Source: Cristatella mucedo (Eukaryota > Bryozoa > Phylactolaemata > Cristatellidae). Taken from it: a DNA stretch of 64,000 bases. Below are positions 1 through 10,935 of the stretch, piece after piece. The notes under the pieces are model-generated. The model saw only the letters and a list, made by a program, of their open reading frames with translations, ran no database searches and was not told the DNA's origin. The position numbers were made by a program, and so were the translations under genes. The stretch covers positions 1-64,000 of the forward strand of contig WPIO01000105.1 of assembly GCA_009760855.2 (NCBI GenBank), read 5' to 3'. Positions within the stretch are counted from its first letter, which is position 1. Every line of letters begins with the position of its first letter.

Positions 1-651
<651 letters not shown>

Positions 652-654
652 CAG

Positions 655-2200
655 TCACAGAGTGACATAGGAAAACAGCTGCTCCGGACACAGGAGGGGT
701 CAGCTTGCGGCCGGTTTGTACCTCTTTGATTGATTGCTTTGCCATTAAACATCGTGCTTCCGGCATTGGCATTAATGCAGCTAATCGAGACACTGTCAGG
801 AGCTGTGCTGTGAGAGGCTCCTGCAGCAAAGTGCTCCGATCGAACAATTCCGAACCACCCTTCCCCCACCTGCGTGCTGCAATGCTCCGATCGACCGATA
901 CCCCACCACCACCCCTGCCCCCACCGGAGTGCTAGAGATGGGGCGGTGGACAGCAGCAGCTCTGGCAGTCGGTCGACACCCACCGATGCCGAGCCGAAGG
1001 GCCGCCTGTTGCACCTGCTCGTCGAGCGACCGACAAGCGGCTGGCGAGCTGAAGAGGGCGGTAGAGCCAGCACACCCATGCTTTTTTCTCTTCTCCCCTC
1101 GGAGCGCCCAGCGAGGCCGCCTGCACTGCGGACCACATCGCCAAATAGCAACTGTGCAGAGGAGGAGGAAATCTGCTGCTGAGAAGGCGGGGCCGGCTCG
1201 CGGGCCTGCGCCGGCCGTCGGTGCCCCCCCCCCGTCGTCGCTGCTTCACCGACAGCGCAGGCCGCGGCGTCGACGCCAATGGCTCGAAGCGAGGGTGCGG
1301 ATTGAGGATTGGGCCCAGCAAGTGCAGGCTCGCGCCCGCACGCCCACCCCAGCGAGGCTGGTTCGGCAGCGATGGGGCGAGGGAGCCGCGCTGCCTCACC
1401 GGTTAGCAGGTCTGGCTCGAGGCCCGAGCTCGGATCCAAGCCGCAAACTGCGAAGTAGTCGGCGAACCTCCGCGCCTCGTATTCGCTACTCCTCATTTCG
1501 ACTTCAGACGAGAGTCGGAAACATCCCCGATCGACCAAGCACGCGACTACCTATCGCGAAGCGGCGATCGAACGGTCGAGCAGGGGAGTCGACGTCGAGG
1601 GAAACTAAGTCCAAACGGACGCAGCGCGCGCAGCCTTAGCAAAGAGCGGGCGCCATACTTCCGCTGGCGGTGCCCGTTTCCTGTTTGCGGTCGCCGTCGG
1701 TTCTTTCGTGGCGGTTTCGCGTGCCGCAAGCACCTAAGCGCGCATCAGGTCGGACGCTGAGGTCACCGCTCAGCCGCCTGCTGGGCTCGATGCCAGCAGC
1801 CACCCGGCCGCTGTTGGCGACGGTGCTGTCGGCGCTAGCCGACTCGATGGGCTGGAGGCGGCTTGGTCGCATAGCTTCGCTCTCCACAGCTTTGGCCTCT
1901 TAGTTCCTGGCCCCGAAGGTGGGAGCACCTGAGCTGCGAACGTTTAGCTAAGGCAAACCCTTATGGGCAACCGGGTTAGTGCCGATCTCGTGTCAGCTCG
2001 TTCTGTCGGCTGTTTCCGGGTTCGCTAGTTTGGCAAACGGGCGAAGAATGCAGTCCGGGTTCCGGCTGCCGCCGCTACCGACCCATGAGACGCCGGACGA
2101 AACCGATCGAACGCTGACGGAGGCGGTGCTATTTTAGGTCCCAGTCGCAGAGTTGGACCGCCACGGGCGGGGGTGGTGGCGGGTGGCCTAAAAATACTAG
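655..2200. other. GC/CpG-rich interval, no supported gene
   Basis: This stretch is much richer in G+C and CpG than the rest of the window, especially 900-2190. Open frames here (for example plus 929-1639) are rich in Arg, Ala and Pro, with no recognisable domain; that is what GC-rich non-coding DNA gives by chance. A CpG island, a first exon with promoter, or an unclassified GC-rich repeat are all possible. I see no splice-bounded conserved exon. Confidence 0.5.
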
Positions 2201-2212
2201 CTGACTCAACAG

Positions 2213-2375
2213 CCTCTTTTGTATAGCGACAGAAGAGCCCTTACGGCTATCAACACGGCTTGCAGCAGCAATAAAGGATTGCTCACTGCAGGATTCGAGC
2301 CTGCGACCTCGGGACGGAAGTCACGAAAAGCAACAGAAAACCTAGTTGCCAAGTATGAAGCCAGGGGTCAGGTTG
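2213..2375 (-). mobile_element. SINE-2 (tRNA-derived), minus-strand copy
   Basis: Read on the minus strand, a tRNA-like head contains the box-B-like string GGCTCGAATCC (plus 2291-2303 region). It is followed by the family's signature 3' part: AATCCTTTATTGCTGCTGC, then a block reading GATAGCCGTAAGGGCTCTTCTGTC and TATACAAAAGA near 2213. The same order occurs at 40384-40545 (plus) and 30800-30930 (minus). The tail differs from the L2 hairpin, so the family probably depends on another LINE. The exact 5' end is uncertain. Confidence 0.6.
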
Positions 2376-2387
2376 CTAGGGGTCGAT

Positions 2388-2482
2388 CGTGCTTCCTTTG
2401 CAGCAAATGTAAAGTGCCTAGAAAAAGATTGGGTTCTTTGAGGGCACTATATCAAACTTTATTCTTATTGTATTATTATTAC
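2388..2482 (+). mobile_element. L2-type LINE 3' end fragment
   Basis: This is a 3'-terminal piece only: a GCAGCAAATGTAAAG lead, a degenerate terminal hairpin (AGTGCC / GGCACT stem) and an A/T-rich tail ending TATTATTATTAC. It is a severely 5'-truncated insertion of the family whose complete copy lies at 7057-10726. Confidence 0.8.
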
Positions 2483-2489
2483 TAGCATC

Positions 2490-3150
2490 GTTACACGCAT
2501 GGCTTTGTGGCCACGGTCGTTAGTTCACACATGCTGCTACAGAGCATTCACAGCAGGAAGGAATAAATACCTCGAGAACGAATTGCCTCCATTTTAAGAG
2601 TCAGCGTATTAGCAATCTTATCAAAAAAGGTGATTCTTAGCCTGGCGAAATAATGATGGTAATAAGATATCTACAAGTGCTCTCAGAGAATTATCTTTTT
2701 CTGGACACCTTATATCAAGGCTTCGCAACAATACATTGTAGATAAAATATACTGCCATATATTGGCTGCAATATATTGTGCTGATTCGTTTGACAATACC
2801 AATATATTGTACGGGATAGGTTGACAATACCAATATATTTGACAATATATTGTAATATATTAAGGTATTATTATAAACCTGTTCGTCTCTGTCGCGTGAT
2901 ACACAATACAAAAAATACATAAATTGACTTTTCACATTTGAAAAGATCAAATTAAAATCATATCCGGACATATATCCGTAGACGTCATTTTTAACCAATC
3001 ACAATTGTCCAGGTGCACAATCGTGAACAATATCGGTTGGGCCATTTATTGTCTCAGAGGTCGCCAACTTGGATGTCGAGTTTAAGTTCTCGTCCTGCAG
3101 TCCCACCTGACAGCAAAAAGGTCTGTTAGCTTTACTTTGGCAAGAATCTT
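2490..3150. other. AT-rich non-coding stretch with repeated CAATATATTG palindromes
   Basis: No gene is supported. Between about 2745 and 2870 the palindrome CAATATATTG, or close variants, occurs four or five times, twice preceded by TTGACAATAC. The minus-strand open frame across it is AT-rich and has no domain. The remainder is plain AT-rich DNA leading into the hAT relic. Confidence 0.5.
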
Positions 3151-3154
3151 GTTG

Positions 3155-4525
3155 GTTCTTAAGCCAATATGTGGAAATGCACTTGTGGAACTGTTCGTAA
3201 ACAAAACATTAAGTTCGGATACACGAATCTGATATCCCACATCAAGCAGAAGCACCCGAATTGTCTTGAAATGTTTCACTTGGCATAACAAGCACACGGA
3301 GACTGCAAATCCGGAACAGCAAGTGTCATCACCGGAACTGGACAATCAGTATCTGGACAGACCACCTTGGAGTACATACTTGACAGGGGATCAACCAATG
3401 TATTCAAAAGGCTGGAATGGATCGTCATGGATGAGCTCGAATTGATCTTTTGCGAAAAAGAGCTCACCTGAAGCAATATGACACTGCATCCATTCTCTGT
3501 CAAAACACTAAAAATAATATATATTCAAGCTGGTGGATGCAGTGGAAAAGATATCTGTCAAGGTCGCTACTGCTACCACTTTCGCTCTTGTGTTTGATGG
3601 CTAGTCTGAGGATTCAAAACACTTTATTGGTCTTTTATCGTCTACCCTGGCAAGGAGCATGCTGCCAATCCTGAAATTCAGCTGTTGGGCTTCACACCCC
3701 TCCTTGACGAGACGAATTTTATTGCCGAGAACCATGTGAGTTTCATCAAATCGATACTTGAGTGGTACTCCTTGTCTCTCGATCCCATTTTCTGTTTGAT
3801 TGGGGACAACAACTCGAGAAACAAGGCAACAGCGGACCTTCTTGGTGTGCATCTTCTGGGATGCTGAAGTCGCCGTTTTAATTTGGAAGTTAAGGCATAC
3901 ATGAGCCCATTCCTCAAAACTGAATCGGAGTTGATTGGGAAGCTCATGTCAAAGTTGTCAACACTCAAACAGTCAGGTCGATTTCGCTTGATGACATCCC
4001 TGCGCTCAGTCAAGCGAAACATCACCCGCAAGACATGCGTTCCAGATATGTTTCAGCGCTTCGAAAGAATCCTTCCAAATCTCCCTTTGCAGCAAATGTA
4101 AGGCGCCTGGAAAGAGATTGAGTTATTTGAGGGCGCTTTATCAATGCATTATTATTAATATTATCATTGATTAGGCAGATGGTGAAATAGTAGACCTTTT
4201 TCCCACAGCTGGGCAGAAAAGGAATATTCGGGATTGCAAGCAAGTATCGGCCGATTTCAACTCTGTTACGATAGGGCTGCAGCGACGAGACATATTGTTG
4301 AAAGATTCTTATGTTTTACTCCGATCGATCATTGAATCGTATCCAGAGTTTGCCATTGACCACTATCTTGGCAACGATGCAGATATCATTCACAGCAAAT
4401 ATTTGGAAACGGCGATCGTCAAGATACAAGCAAACGAGGAGAACACTCTTACAATTGATGAAGAACGTGCTATTAAACAATTGTTCCTACCTGCAGCTCA
4501 GGACTCGGAAGAAGCTGTAGATGAT
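3155..4525 (+). pseudogene. hAT-superfamily transposase relic with BED zinc finger
   Basis: Conceptual reading across several frames gives the usual order of a BED-finger hAT transposase. First comes a BED finger (W-K-C-T-C-G ... G-Y-T-N-L-I-S-H-I-K-Q-K-H-P, about 3166-3272). Next is a block FKRLEWIVMDELELIFCEKE-LT (about 3399-3468). The VFDGW-type motif has TAG in place of Trp (about 3592). Then follow LLGFTPLLDETNFIAENHVSF with GDNNSRNKATADLLGVHLLGC (3685-3864), then EVKAYMSP and TLKQSGRFR...TSLRSVKRNITRKT (3883-4040). After a 90-bp LINE insertion the frame resumes with QVSADFNSVTIGLQRRDILL...YPEFAIDHYLGNDADIIHSKYLE...LTIDEERAIKQLF (about 4180-4520). Frameshifts, a stop and two LINE insertions show it is dead. 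The C-terminal dimerisation domain is missing: the relic is cut by the L2 copy at 4527. I found no terminal inverted repeats. Confidence 0.85.
4080..4168 (+). mobile_element. L2-type 3' tail inserted inside the hAT relic
   Basis: A short 3'-end fragment runs from TTTGCAGCAAATGTAAGGCGCC through the hairpin closing strand GGGCGCTTTATCAA to an (ATT)n tail. hAT coding sequence lies on both sides, so this is an insertion of a very short 5'-truncated copy into the older transposon. Confidence 0.85.
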
Positions 4526-4526
4526 A

Positions 4527-4920
4527 ATAATAATAATAATAATAATAATATTGCACTTGATAAAGCGCCCTCAGAGAACTTAATCTCTTTCTAGGCGCTT
4601 TACATTTGCTGCAAAGTGATACGCAATAGAATAGTAAGTAAAATCATGCTTGAAAAAAAAAAAAAAATGAATAACATGGTTAGGGGTTACATGCACTGGG
4701 TCAGCATGCAAATGTGGTTAGTGGCAGCATGAACAGTGTCAGCACGCATAAGCACATCAAGGACGAATCACAAGGACCCACTAAATGCTGTCCTAAATAG
4801 GTATGTTTTTAAGTTTCTTTTAAATGTGGTCAGGTCAGGGGATGTTCTGATGCAGGTCGGGAGGGAGTTCCAGGCTGTGGGAGCATACGAGCTAAATGCA
4901 CGGTCTCCAAAGGATTTAAA
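4527..4920 (-). mobile_element. L2-type LINE 3' fragment
   Basis: The (ATT)n tail is at 4527-4552 (seen as ATA/ATAA), then the terminal hairpin (AAAGCGCC / GGCGCTTT), the 3'UTR and the last RT-ORF codons. The minus-strand equivalent reads through ...TFKRNLKTYLF, a C-terminal block that is also clear at 16300-16420. The copy is nearly identical to 7077-7450 and so is relatively young. Its 3' end abuts and truncates the hAT relic. Similarity stops at about 4920. Confidence 0.9.
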
Positions 4921-5790
4921 GCAGGAGCAGGAACATATGCAGCGGGCCGCTCTGCCAGTTCGATGCGGTTTTCAGCAGGTCAATGACACATCTGAGAGTT
5001 TACAGTACTGCAGTCTGATGTCGAATTACCAATCCGACCGACTGCTGTCGTTAGCATAACATCGTCAAGCTTTCTTAGGGCGAAAACAGTCAATGCTATG
5101 CAATGCCGTACGAGCTTACAATGCTATGCAAGCACGCAATACTGCGTGCCTCCTAGTAGGAAACGGTAGACCGGCAGCTAGAGGCATGTCCTGGGTATAT
5201 TGCAGGCCCTCGAGCGTTTCGTTGCGAATTAGCTAGCGTAATAATGATCAGCGAAAAAATTAGTCATACTTGACTGTGTGTAGATCCCAAAGGGCAGTCT
5301 TAGAGCCGAGTGCTGAATTGCCCAGGCAGTTCATAAATGCAACTGCCAGCTGTTCTTGGATGATTGAAAAAGCGTTGTGCCAGGCAGCTCGAGACGGGGC
5401 GCCTTTGTGGCATCTTCAAGGTACCGGGGTATTCATTCTTCAGGCCGAGCAATTGTGAGAGCCCTCAGGCTCTCAGGAGACTGGCCTTAATGAGCCCTTT
5501 TCTTCGGGGTGTGTGTTGGCCTCTGTCGGGGGGGGGGGGGGGGGTTGTCGCTTGTGGGGTAGTCTCTTGCAGCTTTTAACCTGCTCAAGCCATCAACGGC
5601 AGCACACTGCCTAGCAGATGTTTTTTATGCAGGGTCCGCTGTAGCACCTTCAGGTACCTTCTGCTAAAGTCGTCAACTTGAACGCCAAATAAAAGCAACT
5701 ACTAAGCGAGCAAGTCTGTGCCATATTCTTTAACTTATAAAGCAGTAATTGCTGTGCAAGCACCCTATACCCTGAGTGAGAGAGTACACA
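4921..5790. other. No gene seen; homopolymer G run
   Basis: Unclassified sequence between two L2 fragments. It contains a 16-base G run at about 5529-5544. Open frames are short and unrelated to anything I recognise. It may include the far end of the hAT element cut at 4525, but I see no motif to prove it. Confidence 0.4.
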
Positions 5791-5794
5791 TTTG

Positions 5795-7050
5795 TACGTT
5801 AGCTTGTACGTTAGCTGCAGAGTTTTGCACCAGCCGTAAGCGCCTGATTGAACACGCCGGCAGACCAGCGAGCAGTGAGTTACAGAAGTCGAAATATGAT
5901 GTTACAGATGCATGGACCAATTTGGATGTAGTATCCTAGTCTAAGTAAGACCCAGTTTTAGCATTGTTACGTAGCTGAAAGTTGGCAGTCTGGACTGTGG
6001 AGCTGATATGGTCAACTAGTAAAAGATCACTTTGGAACATTACACATAGATTTCGTGCAGATGCTACAAGAGATATGCTGGAAGAGCCGATTTGGAACAA
6101 TGAGCCTTCCAATTTCCGAGTCAGACTTGGTTTGCTCATGAGTAGGAAGTTGGTTTTATCGGTATTCAACTTTAAAGTTTGCTTCCATCAGTGTGTGGAT
6201 GTTATATATACATGCAGCAAGGGTGTATAGATAATTCAAGATACTGAAAGGCTGGGATGAATCAAAGCAAAGGTACAACTGAGTGTCGTCAGCATAGAAG
6301 TGAAAGCCTCAGGTTATGTTCCAGCACCTTATTGAACTATTGAACTGGTTCCTCAATTGACCTTTGTCTGTTTATATTAAAACTCAGCAGTCTCCCACTT
6401 TGGATTGGACTAGAAAAACCATTGAAGTGCAGTGCCAGTGATGCTCAGGCAAGGTGCCAGACGCTCAAAAAGGACTTTGGGATCAATAGTATTGAAAGCT
6501 GTCGAAAGATAGCGAAAAAAAAGCGAAGAGATTTTACCTTAGTCTTCATTTCTGAGGAGGTGGTTATACACCTAAAGTAATGCTGACTCTGCGGAGTGAT
6601 TAGCTCTAAAATCAGACTGGAACTTACTTGCTACGTTGGCAGTTTCAAAACAAGCTTTCAGTTGGCCTGCCACAACTAGTTCCGGTGTCAATGGTAAGAA
6701 CGGTTGAATGGAGACTGGGCGAATGTTGCTCAAACTCTCTCGATTGGGTGTTGCTTTCTTAACTAGTAGCCTTATAAAAAGCCGTTTTTAAAGGTGCAAG
6801 AACATACCCTGAGTCTAAGGACATATTTAGCATGTTAGTTATACTTAGCAGCAGCCGATCCATGCATAGCAAAGGTAGGACAGTGGAAATAGGGTCTAGA
6901 GGCCTAGTAGTTTCATTGATTGAGAGAAGAATTTCAGGATGACGTCCGCCGTGTCCACCTGGCATGCAGGTTTTGAGGTGCTGCACGGAATTTAGGGAAG
7001 AGTCGTGTGGGGTTGTTATTGAGGGAGAGGAGTCCGTAATGAATGCTGCT
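5795..7050 (-). mobile_element. Old L2-type LINE relic (RT region), minus strand
   Basis: Degenerate RT-ORF sequence. The minus frame 6169-5936 retains ...SARNLCVMFQSDLLLVDHIS, aligned with the family block SARNLGVMFQSDLSLDDHIS. 6986-6759 retains ...TRPLDPISTVLPLLCMDRLL, the start of the RT domain. The relic continues on the other side of the full-length L2 at 10727-10935 and is matched in the right arm at 54690-55312. At about 6305-6330 a short piece in the opposite orientation (CCTCAGGTTATGTTCCAGC) replaces internal sequence. Confidence 0.8.
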
Positions 7051-7084
7051 ACCTTTAATAATAGTAATAATAATAATAATAATT

Positions 7085-7135
7085 CACTTGATAAAGCGCC
7101 CTCAGAGAACTTAACCTCTTTCTAGGCGCTTTACA
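7085..7135 (-). other. L2 3'-terminal hairpin (RT recognition stem-loop)
   Basis: On the minus strand AAAGCGCC pairs with GGCGCTTT, and inside the loop AGAGA pairs with TCTCT; the (ATT)n tail follows directly. The same structure recurs at 2405, 4095, 4560, 16590, 24260, 26220, 40205, 43300, 47430, 48540 and 53895, so it is the conserved 3' signal of the family. Conserved 3' stem-loops of this kind in the L2 clade are known to be bound by the element's RT. Confidence 0.85.
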
Positions 7136-7509
7136 TTTGCTGCAAAGTGAAATGCAATTGAATGGTAAGTAAAATCATGCTTGAAAAACAAACAAAATGA
7201 ATAATATGGTTAGGGGTGACATGCACAGGGTCAGCTTGCAAATGTGGTTAGTGGCAGCATGCACAGTGTCAGCACGCATAAGCACATCAAGGACGAATCA
7301 CAAAGACCCACAAAATGCTGTCCTAAATAGGTGTGTTTTTAAGTTTTTTTAAATGTGGTCAGGTCAGGGGATGTTCTGACGCAGGTCGAGAGGAAGTTCC
7401 AGGCTTTGGGAGCATACGAACTAAATGCACGGTCTCCAAACGATTTGAGGTTTGTACAAGGTATTTGTAGGCTGTTGTATTCCGAAAAGCAGGTGGTACG
7501 ATGCTTGGC

Positions 7510-8193
7510 CTAATGGGGTAGTATATCTGAAAGATATGTTGGAGCCATAGAATGTAGGGACCTAAAGGTGAGCGACAAAACCTTGAAGTCAAAATGTTGC
7601 TTGACTGGTAGCCAGTGCAGGTCGGCGAGAAGAGGAGTAATGTGGCAACTGCGACGCTCACGACAGACAAGCCTAGCTGCAGAGTCTTGCAGTAGCTGCA
7701 ATCGCCTGATCGTAAATTCTGGTAGGCCAGTAAGCAGTGAGTTACAGAAGTCAAGACGGGATGTCACAAATGCATGGACCAACTTAGACGTGGTATCCTT
7801 ATCTAAACAAGCCCGAATGTTAGCAATGGTATGTAGCTGAAAGTAGGCAAACTTGACTGTGGAGCTGATGCGGTCGTCTAACGTGAGGTAACTTTGGAAC
7901 ATGACACCTGGATTTCGAGCTGATTCAACTGGGAATATGCTGGCAGAGCCAATTTTGAGCGTCAGCCTTTCCAATCTCTGAATCACACTGGGTTTGCCCA
8001 TAACTAGTAAGTTAGTTTTATCATCGTTTATTTTTAGAAAATTTGCTGCCATCCATGATCGGATGTCATCAATGCATGCAGCAAGTGAGTTGAGAGAATT
8101 TGAGGTGCTCGAAGGCTGGGAGGGATCAAAGCAAAGGTACAACTGAGTGTCATCCGCATAGAAGTGAAAGCCTAGATTGTGCTTGGCAATCAC
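7510..8193 (-). pseudogene. LINE reverse transcriptase, C-terminal half (broken)
   Basis: This frame holds the catalytic motif block HFYADDTQLYLCFDPSQP, with the YADD signature near its start. It continues through WMAANFLKINDDKTNLLVMG, the thumb-like block SARNPGVMFQSYLTLDDRIS and the C-terminal QDSAARLVCRERRSCHITPLLADLHWLPVKQ typical of L2/CR1 proteins. It overlaps the preceding RT frame by 4 bases in another phase, so a frameshift separates them. The last block continues in yet another frame (7754-7359). RT catalytic Asp residues are present; the protein as a whole cannot be made. Confidence 0.9.
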
Positions 8194-9098
8194 ATCAGCA
8201 AGAGGCAGAGTATAAACCGTGAAAAAACCGGACCTAGCACGGACCCCTGAGGTACTCCATATTTCAGCGGTACTTCGGATGATCTTTGTCCATTCACGTC
8301 AATACTCTGGAGTCTCCCACTGAGATAGGACCTGAACCACTGCACGGTAATGCAAGTGATGCCCAGGCGAGATGAGAGGCGCTCTAGAAGAACTTTGTGA
8401 TCGATGGTATCGAAAGCTAATGAAAGATCGAGCAAACCAAGCAGTGACACTCTACCCATGTCTGCATTCCTAAGTAGGTCGTTGTATACCCTAAGCAATG
8501 CTGACTCTGTGGATTGATTAGCTCTAAAGCCAGACTGGAACTTACTAGCAAGGTGTGAGGTTTCAATATATGAGTTCAGCTGGTCTGCCACGACCCGTTC
8601 CAGTGTCTTTGATAGGAATGGTAGAAGGGAAACTGGGCGGTAGTTGCTTAAGTTCTCTTGGTCTAGTGTCGCTTTCTTGAGAAGTGGCCTGACTACAGCT
8701 TTTTTGAAAGGTGCTGGGACCTGACCTGAGGCTAATGACATGTTAATGATGTTAGTTATGCATGGCAGCAGCAGATCAATGCAACGTATGAGCAGGACAG
8801 TGGGAATAGGGTCCAGAGGACTTGTTGTCTTCTTTGATTGAGATACGAACTTCAGGACTAGATCACTAGTGACCCGCTTAAATGCAGACATTGAAGTGCA
8901 GCCATGAATCGGGGAACAGGATTCTAGGGGAGATGTTGTCGTCGCAGGGATGGATGTCCTGATCTTGTCTATCTTCTGCACAAAGAATCGAGAGAAGCGA
9001 TCGGCTAGATCATCACAAGGATCATCAGGTAAGGAGCTAATCTGGGAACGGTTGAGGTGATGGTTTATTGTCGACATTAGCATTTTTGGATTGTGCAT
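8190..9098 (-). pseudogene. LINE reverse transcriptase, N-terminal half (broken)
   Basis: Contains the classic L2/CR1 RT start: KKTTSPLDPIPTVLL, then [78 protein letters not shown] and VPLKYGVPQGSVLGPVF. LDLSLAFDTIDH holds one catalytic Asp region and GVPQGSVLGP is RT motif B. A frameshift just after GPVF separates it from the YADD frame. It encodes the polymerase that copies LINE RNA into the genome. The region between this frame and the endonuclease frame (9099-9251) is the linker. Confidence 0.92.
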
Positions 9099-9251
9099 AT
9101 GACATTCAACGATGTTTCTATAAAGCTAGACTCGGCCTTTGCTAGGATCGATTGGTACGACCTACAGTAGCCTTCATATGCTTGTCGATGGACAGTTAGT
9201 CCGGATCTTTTGTAAGCTTTTTCAAGCTTTCGTTTAGTTAACCTAGCTAGT

Positions 9252-10160
9252 TTAATGTCTGTGGTAAACCACAGGCCGCCCGGGCGGGGGGCCTCCCCCC
9301 TGCACAGTGCGCTTTGTCAGAGGTGCAAACTCGTCGAGCGTGTCAGCTAGTGTCGTGTTGTAGCTATCTACCAATGATGACAGATCGGAGGGAGGACTGA
9401 GCAGCAGAGGTGAAGCAGGTATTTTCGCACGGACAGCATCGATGCCAAGGGTCTTGAGGTCTCGTGATTCACAGGTTATTTTAGAGGATGTGGACACACA
9501 CTGTAGATTGAATGAGATCTGCATGCGGTCAGATAAGAAGGAATTGGTAATAACTGGTGATGACAAAGTGCAGTTGTATGAGAAAATTTTGTCGAGTGTG
9601 TGACCCTTGACTGGTGATGACAAAGTGCAGTTGTATGAGACAATTTTGTCGAGTGTGTGACCCTTGATGTGGGTAGGGCCATGCACATGAGCCACAAGAG
9701 ACAATGAGTCAGTCAATGCACGAAATTCGGTGCTGAAAGCGTCAGATAAGTTATCAAAGTGAACGTTGAAATTACCCATAACGAGGAAGGATCGATTTCT
9801 TGCACACAGAATCGAAATGAGATCGGAGAAATCTGAGATAAAGGAGGATTCGGTACCTGGTGGGTGATAGACTACTGCCACTAACGGTAGCTTGTTTTCG
9901 GATGAGACCAAGACAATTGATTCAAAAGACTGCTTCGAGGGTACTGCAAATGGCTTGAAGTTGAATTTCGAGCGCACGACAATAGCAACTCCACCTCCAG
10001 TTTTGATTGATCTAGGGGTGTGAAAGAACAAGAAACCAGATGGGGTTTCGTCTTTTATTGTCGGGCAGTTGATCGATTTCAGCCAAGTTTCAGTTAGGGC
10101 GAGCAGGTCGATATCATTTTCAGAAATAAGGTTGCTTATTACCAGAGGCTTATTGCACAT
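9252..10160 (-). pseudogene. LINE apurinic/apyrimidinic-like endonuclease (broken)
   Basis: This is the endonuclease-exonuclease-phosphatase domain that nicks the target. Visible blocks: ENDIDLLALTETWL (catalytic Glu), FFHTPRSIKTGGGVAIVVRS, LVAVVYHPPG, FLVMGNFNVHFD, HTLDKI(V/F)SYN and the linker ...SLVDSYNTTLADTLDEFAPLTKRTV. The frame is open upstream of the Met to about 10280, so the true start may lie further out. A 57-bp tandem duplication (9559-9672) repeats 19 residues, HTLDKI...SSPVKG, absent from the copy at 36620. The normal C-terminal end (LWFTTGIKLARSTKRKLEKA at 37260) is lost here to a frameshift near 9290. Confidence 0.9.
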
Positions 10161-10726
10161 TGAGCGAGGATTCCAAAGGCAAGCGTTAAGTCTGGCCGAT
10201 GGAGTTACAACAGGCCTGATGAACGCTAAGTTAGAGAGATTTACAGTGACGCATGTGGCGGAGCGTGCTGAGCGGTTCGAGACAAGCTAGGAATACTAAA
10301 CGAGCGGGTACTCAGCTCGAAGTTCCTGCCCAGAGAGCAGCGTCTGACCTGGCGGTTCCGGCCACCGCGGCGGCTATGGGGTGCTTTTCTTTTGTTAATG
10401 CATAGTTCATGAATCTTAGCAACAGCATTAGTATCTAGGAATGCATTTGATCTACGATGACGAAGCGATAGCAGCTGCTGACGATCATAACTAACGTGCA
10501 GGTTACTAGCCGCCGGCGTAGCTAAGGCAGCCGCCGGCGTGGGAGACCCAGCAGCCCGAAGCGATAAGCGTTTAGATATCCATAGGCACGTAATTTCTTA
10601 CGAGCTACGTTAAAAGAACAATCAGAATAACTTTAAACAGGTCTTAGCTGTATCGTTTCCGTATACGATGTTCGCAAGAAGTTCGGTTTTCGGAAGAATT
10701 CTGCAACGAACACGAACGCACGTTAG

Positions 10727-10935
10727 ACCTTTGGGATGGACTCTGATTTTGACAATCTTGCTGACAAAAAAAGCTAAAGAAGCGATCAGCTAGATCACCA
10801 CAAGGTCACTAGGCAAGACGGTAACTTGGGAGCAGTTAATAAGATGGTTTATGGTAGACACAAGCTTTCTTTGATTGTTCATCTAGGGTATAAGAATATT
10901 GTTATGGTAGCTAGACTCGGCCTTTGCTGGTGATT
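10727..10935 (-). mobile_element. Old L2-type relic, continuation across the full-length insertion
   Basis: The minus strand reads ...TKLMSTINH-like and LADRFS-like sequence just upstream of the RT domain. It matches 54735-54890 of the right arm and joins 7050 if the 7057-10726 element is removed. Confidence 0.8.

Larger units (their letters stand above)
7057..10726 (-). mobile_element. Complete L2-type LINE with 6-bp target duplication
   Basis: The only full-length copy, 3670 bp, flanked by ACCTTT at 7051-7056 and 10727-10732. The uninterrupted right-arm counterpart (about 54880-54900) gives the empty site and so fixes both ends. From 5' to 3' on the minus strand: a 5'UTR of about 0.5 kb, the endonuclease frame (10160-9252), the reverse transcriptase frames (9098-8190, 8193-7510), the C-terminal block, the 3'UTR, the terminal hairpin at about 7088-7130 and an (ATT)n/(ATA)n tail. 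Such elements move by target-primed reverse transcription: the endonuclease nicks DNA and the RT copies the RNA starting at the 3' hairpin. This copy is dead, because a frameshift near 9290 in a C/G-rich tract and further frame breaks near 8195 and 7700 split the ORF. Confidence 0.93.

Noticed and set aside
929-1639. 236-codon plus-strand frame in the GC-rich region
   Set aside because: Arg/Pro/Ala-rich with overlapping long frames on both strands, as chance gives in CpG-rich DNA; no domain.
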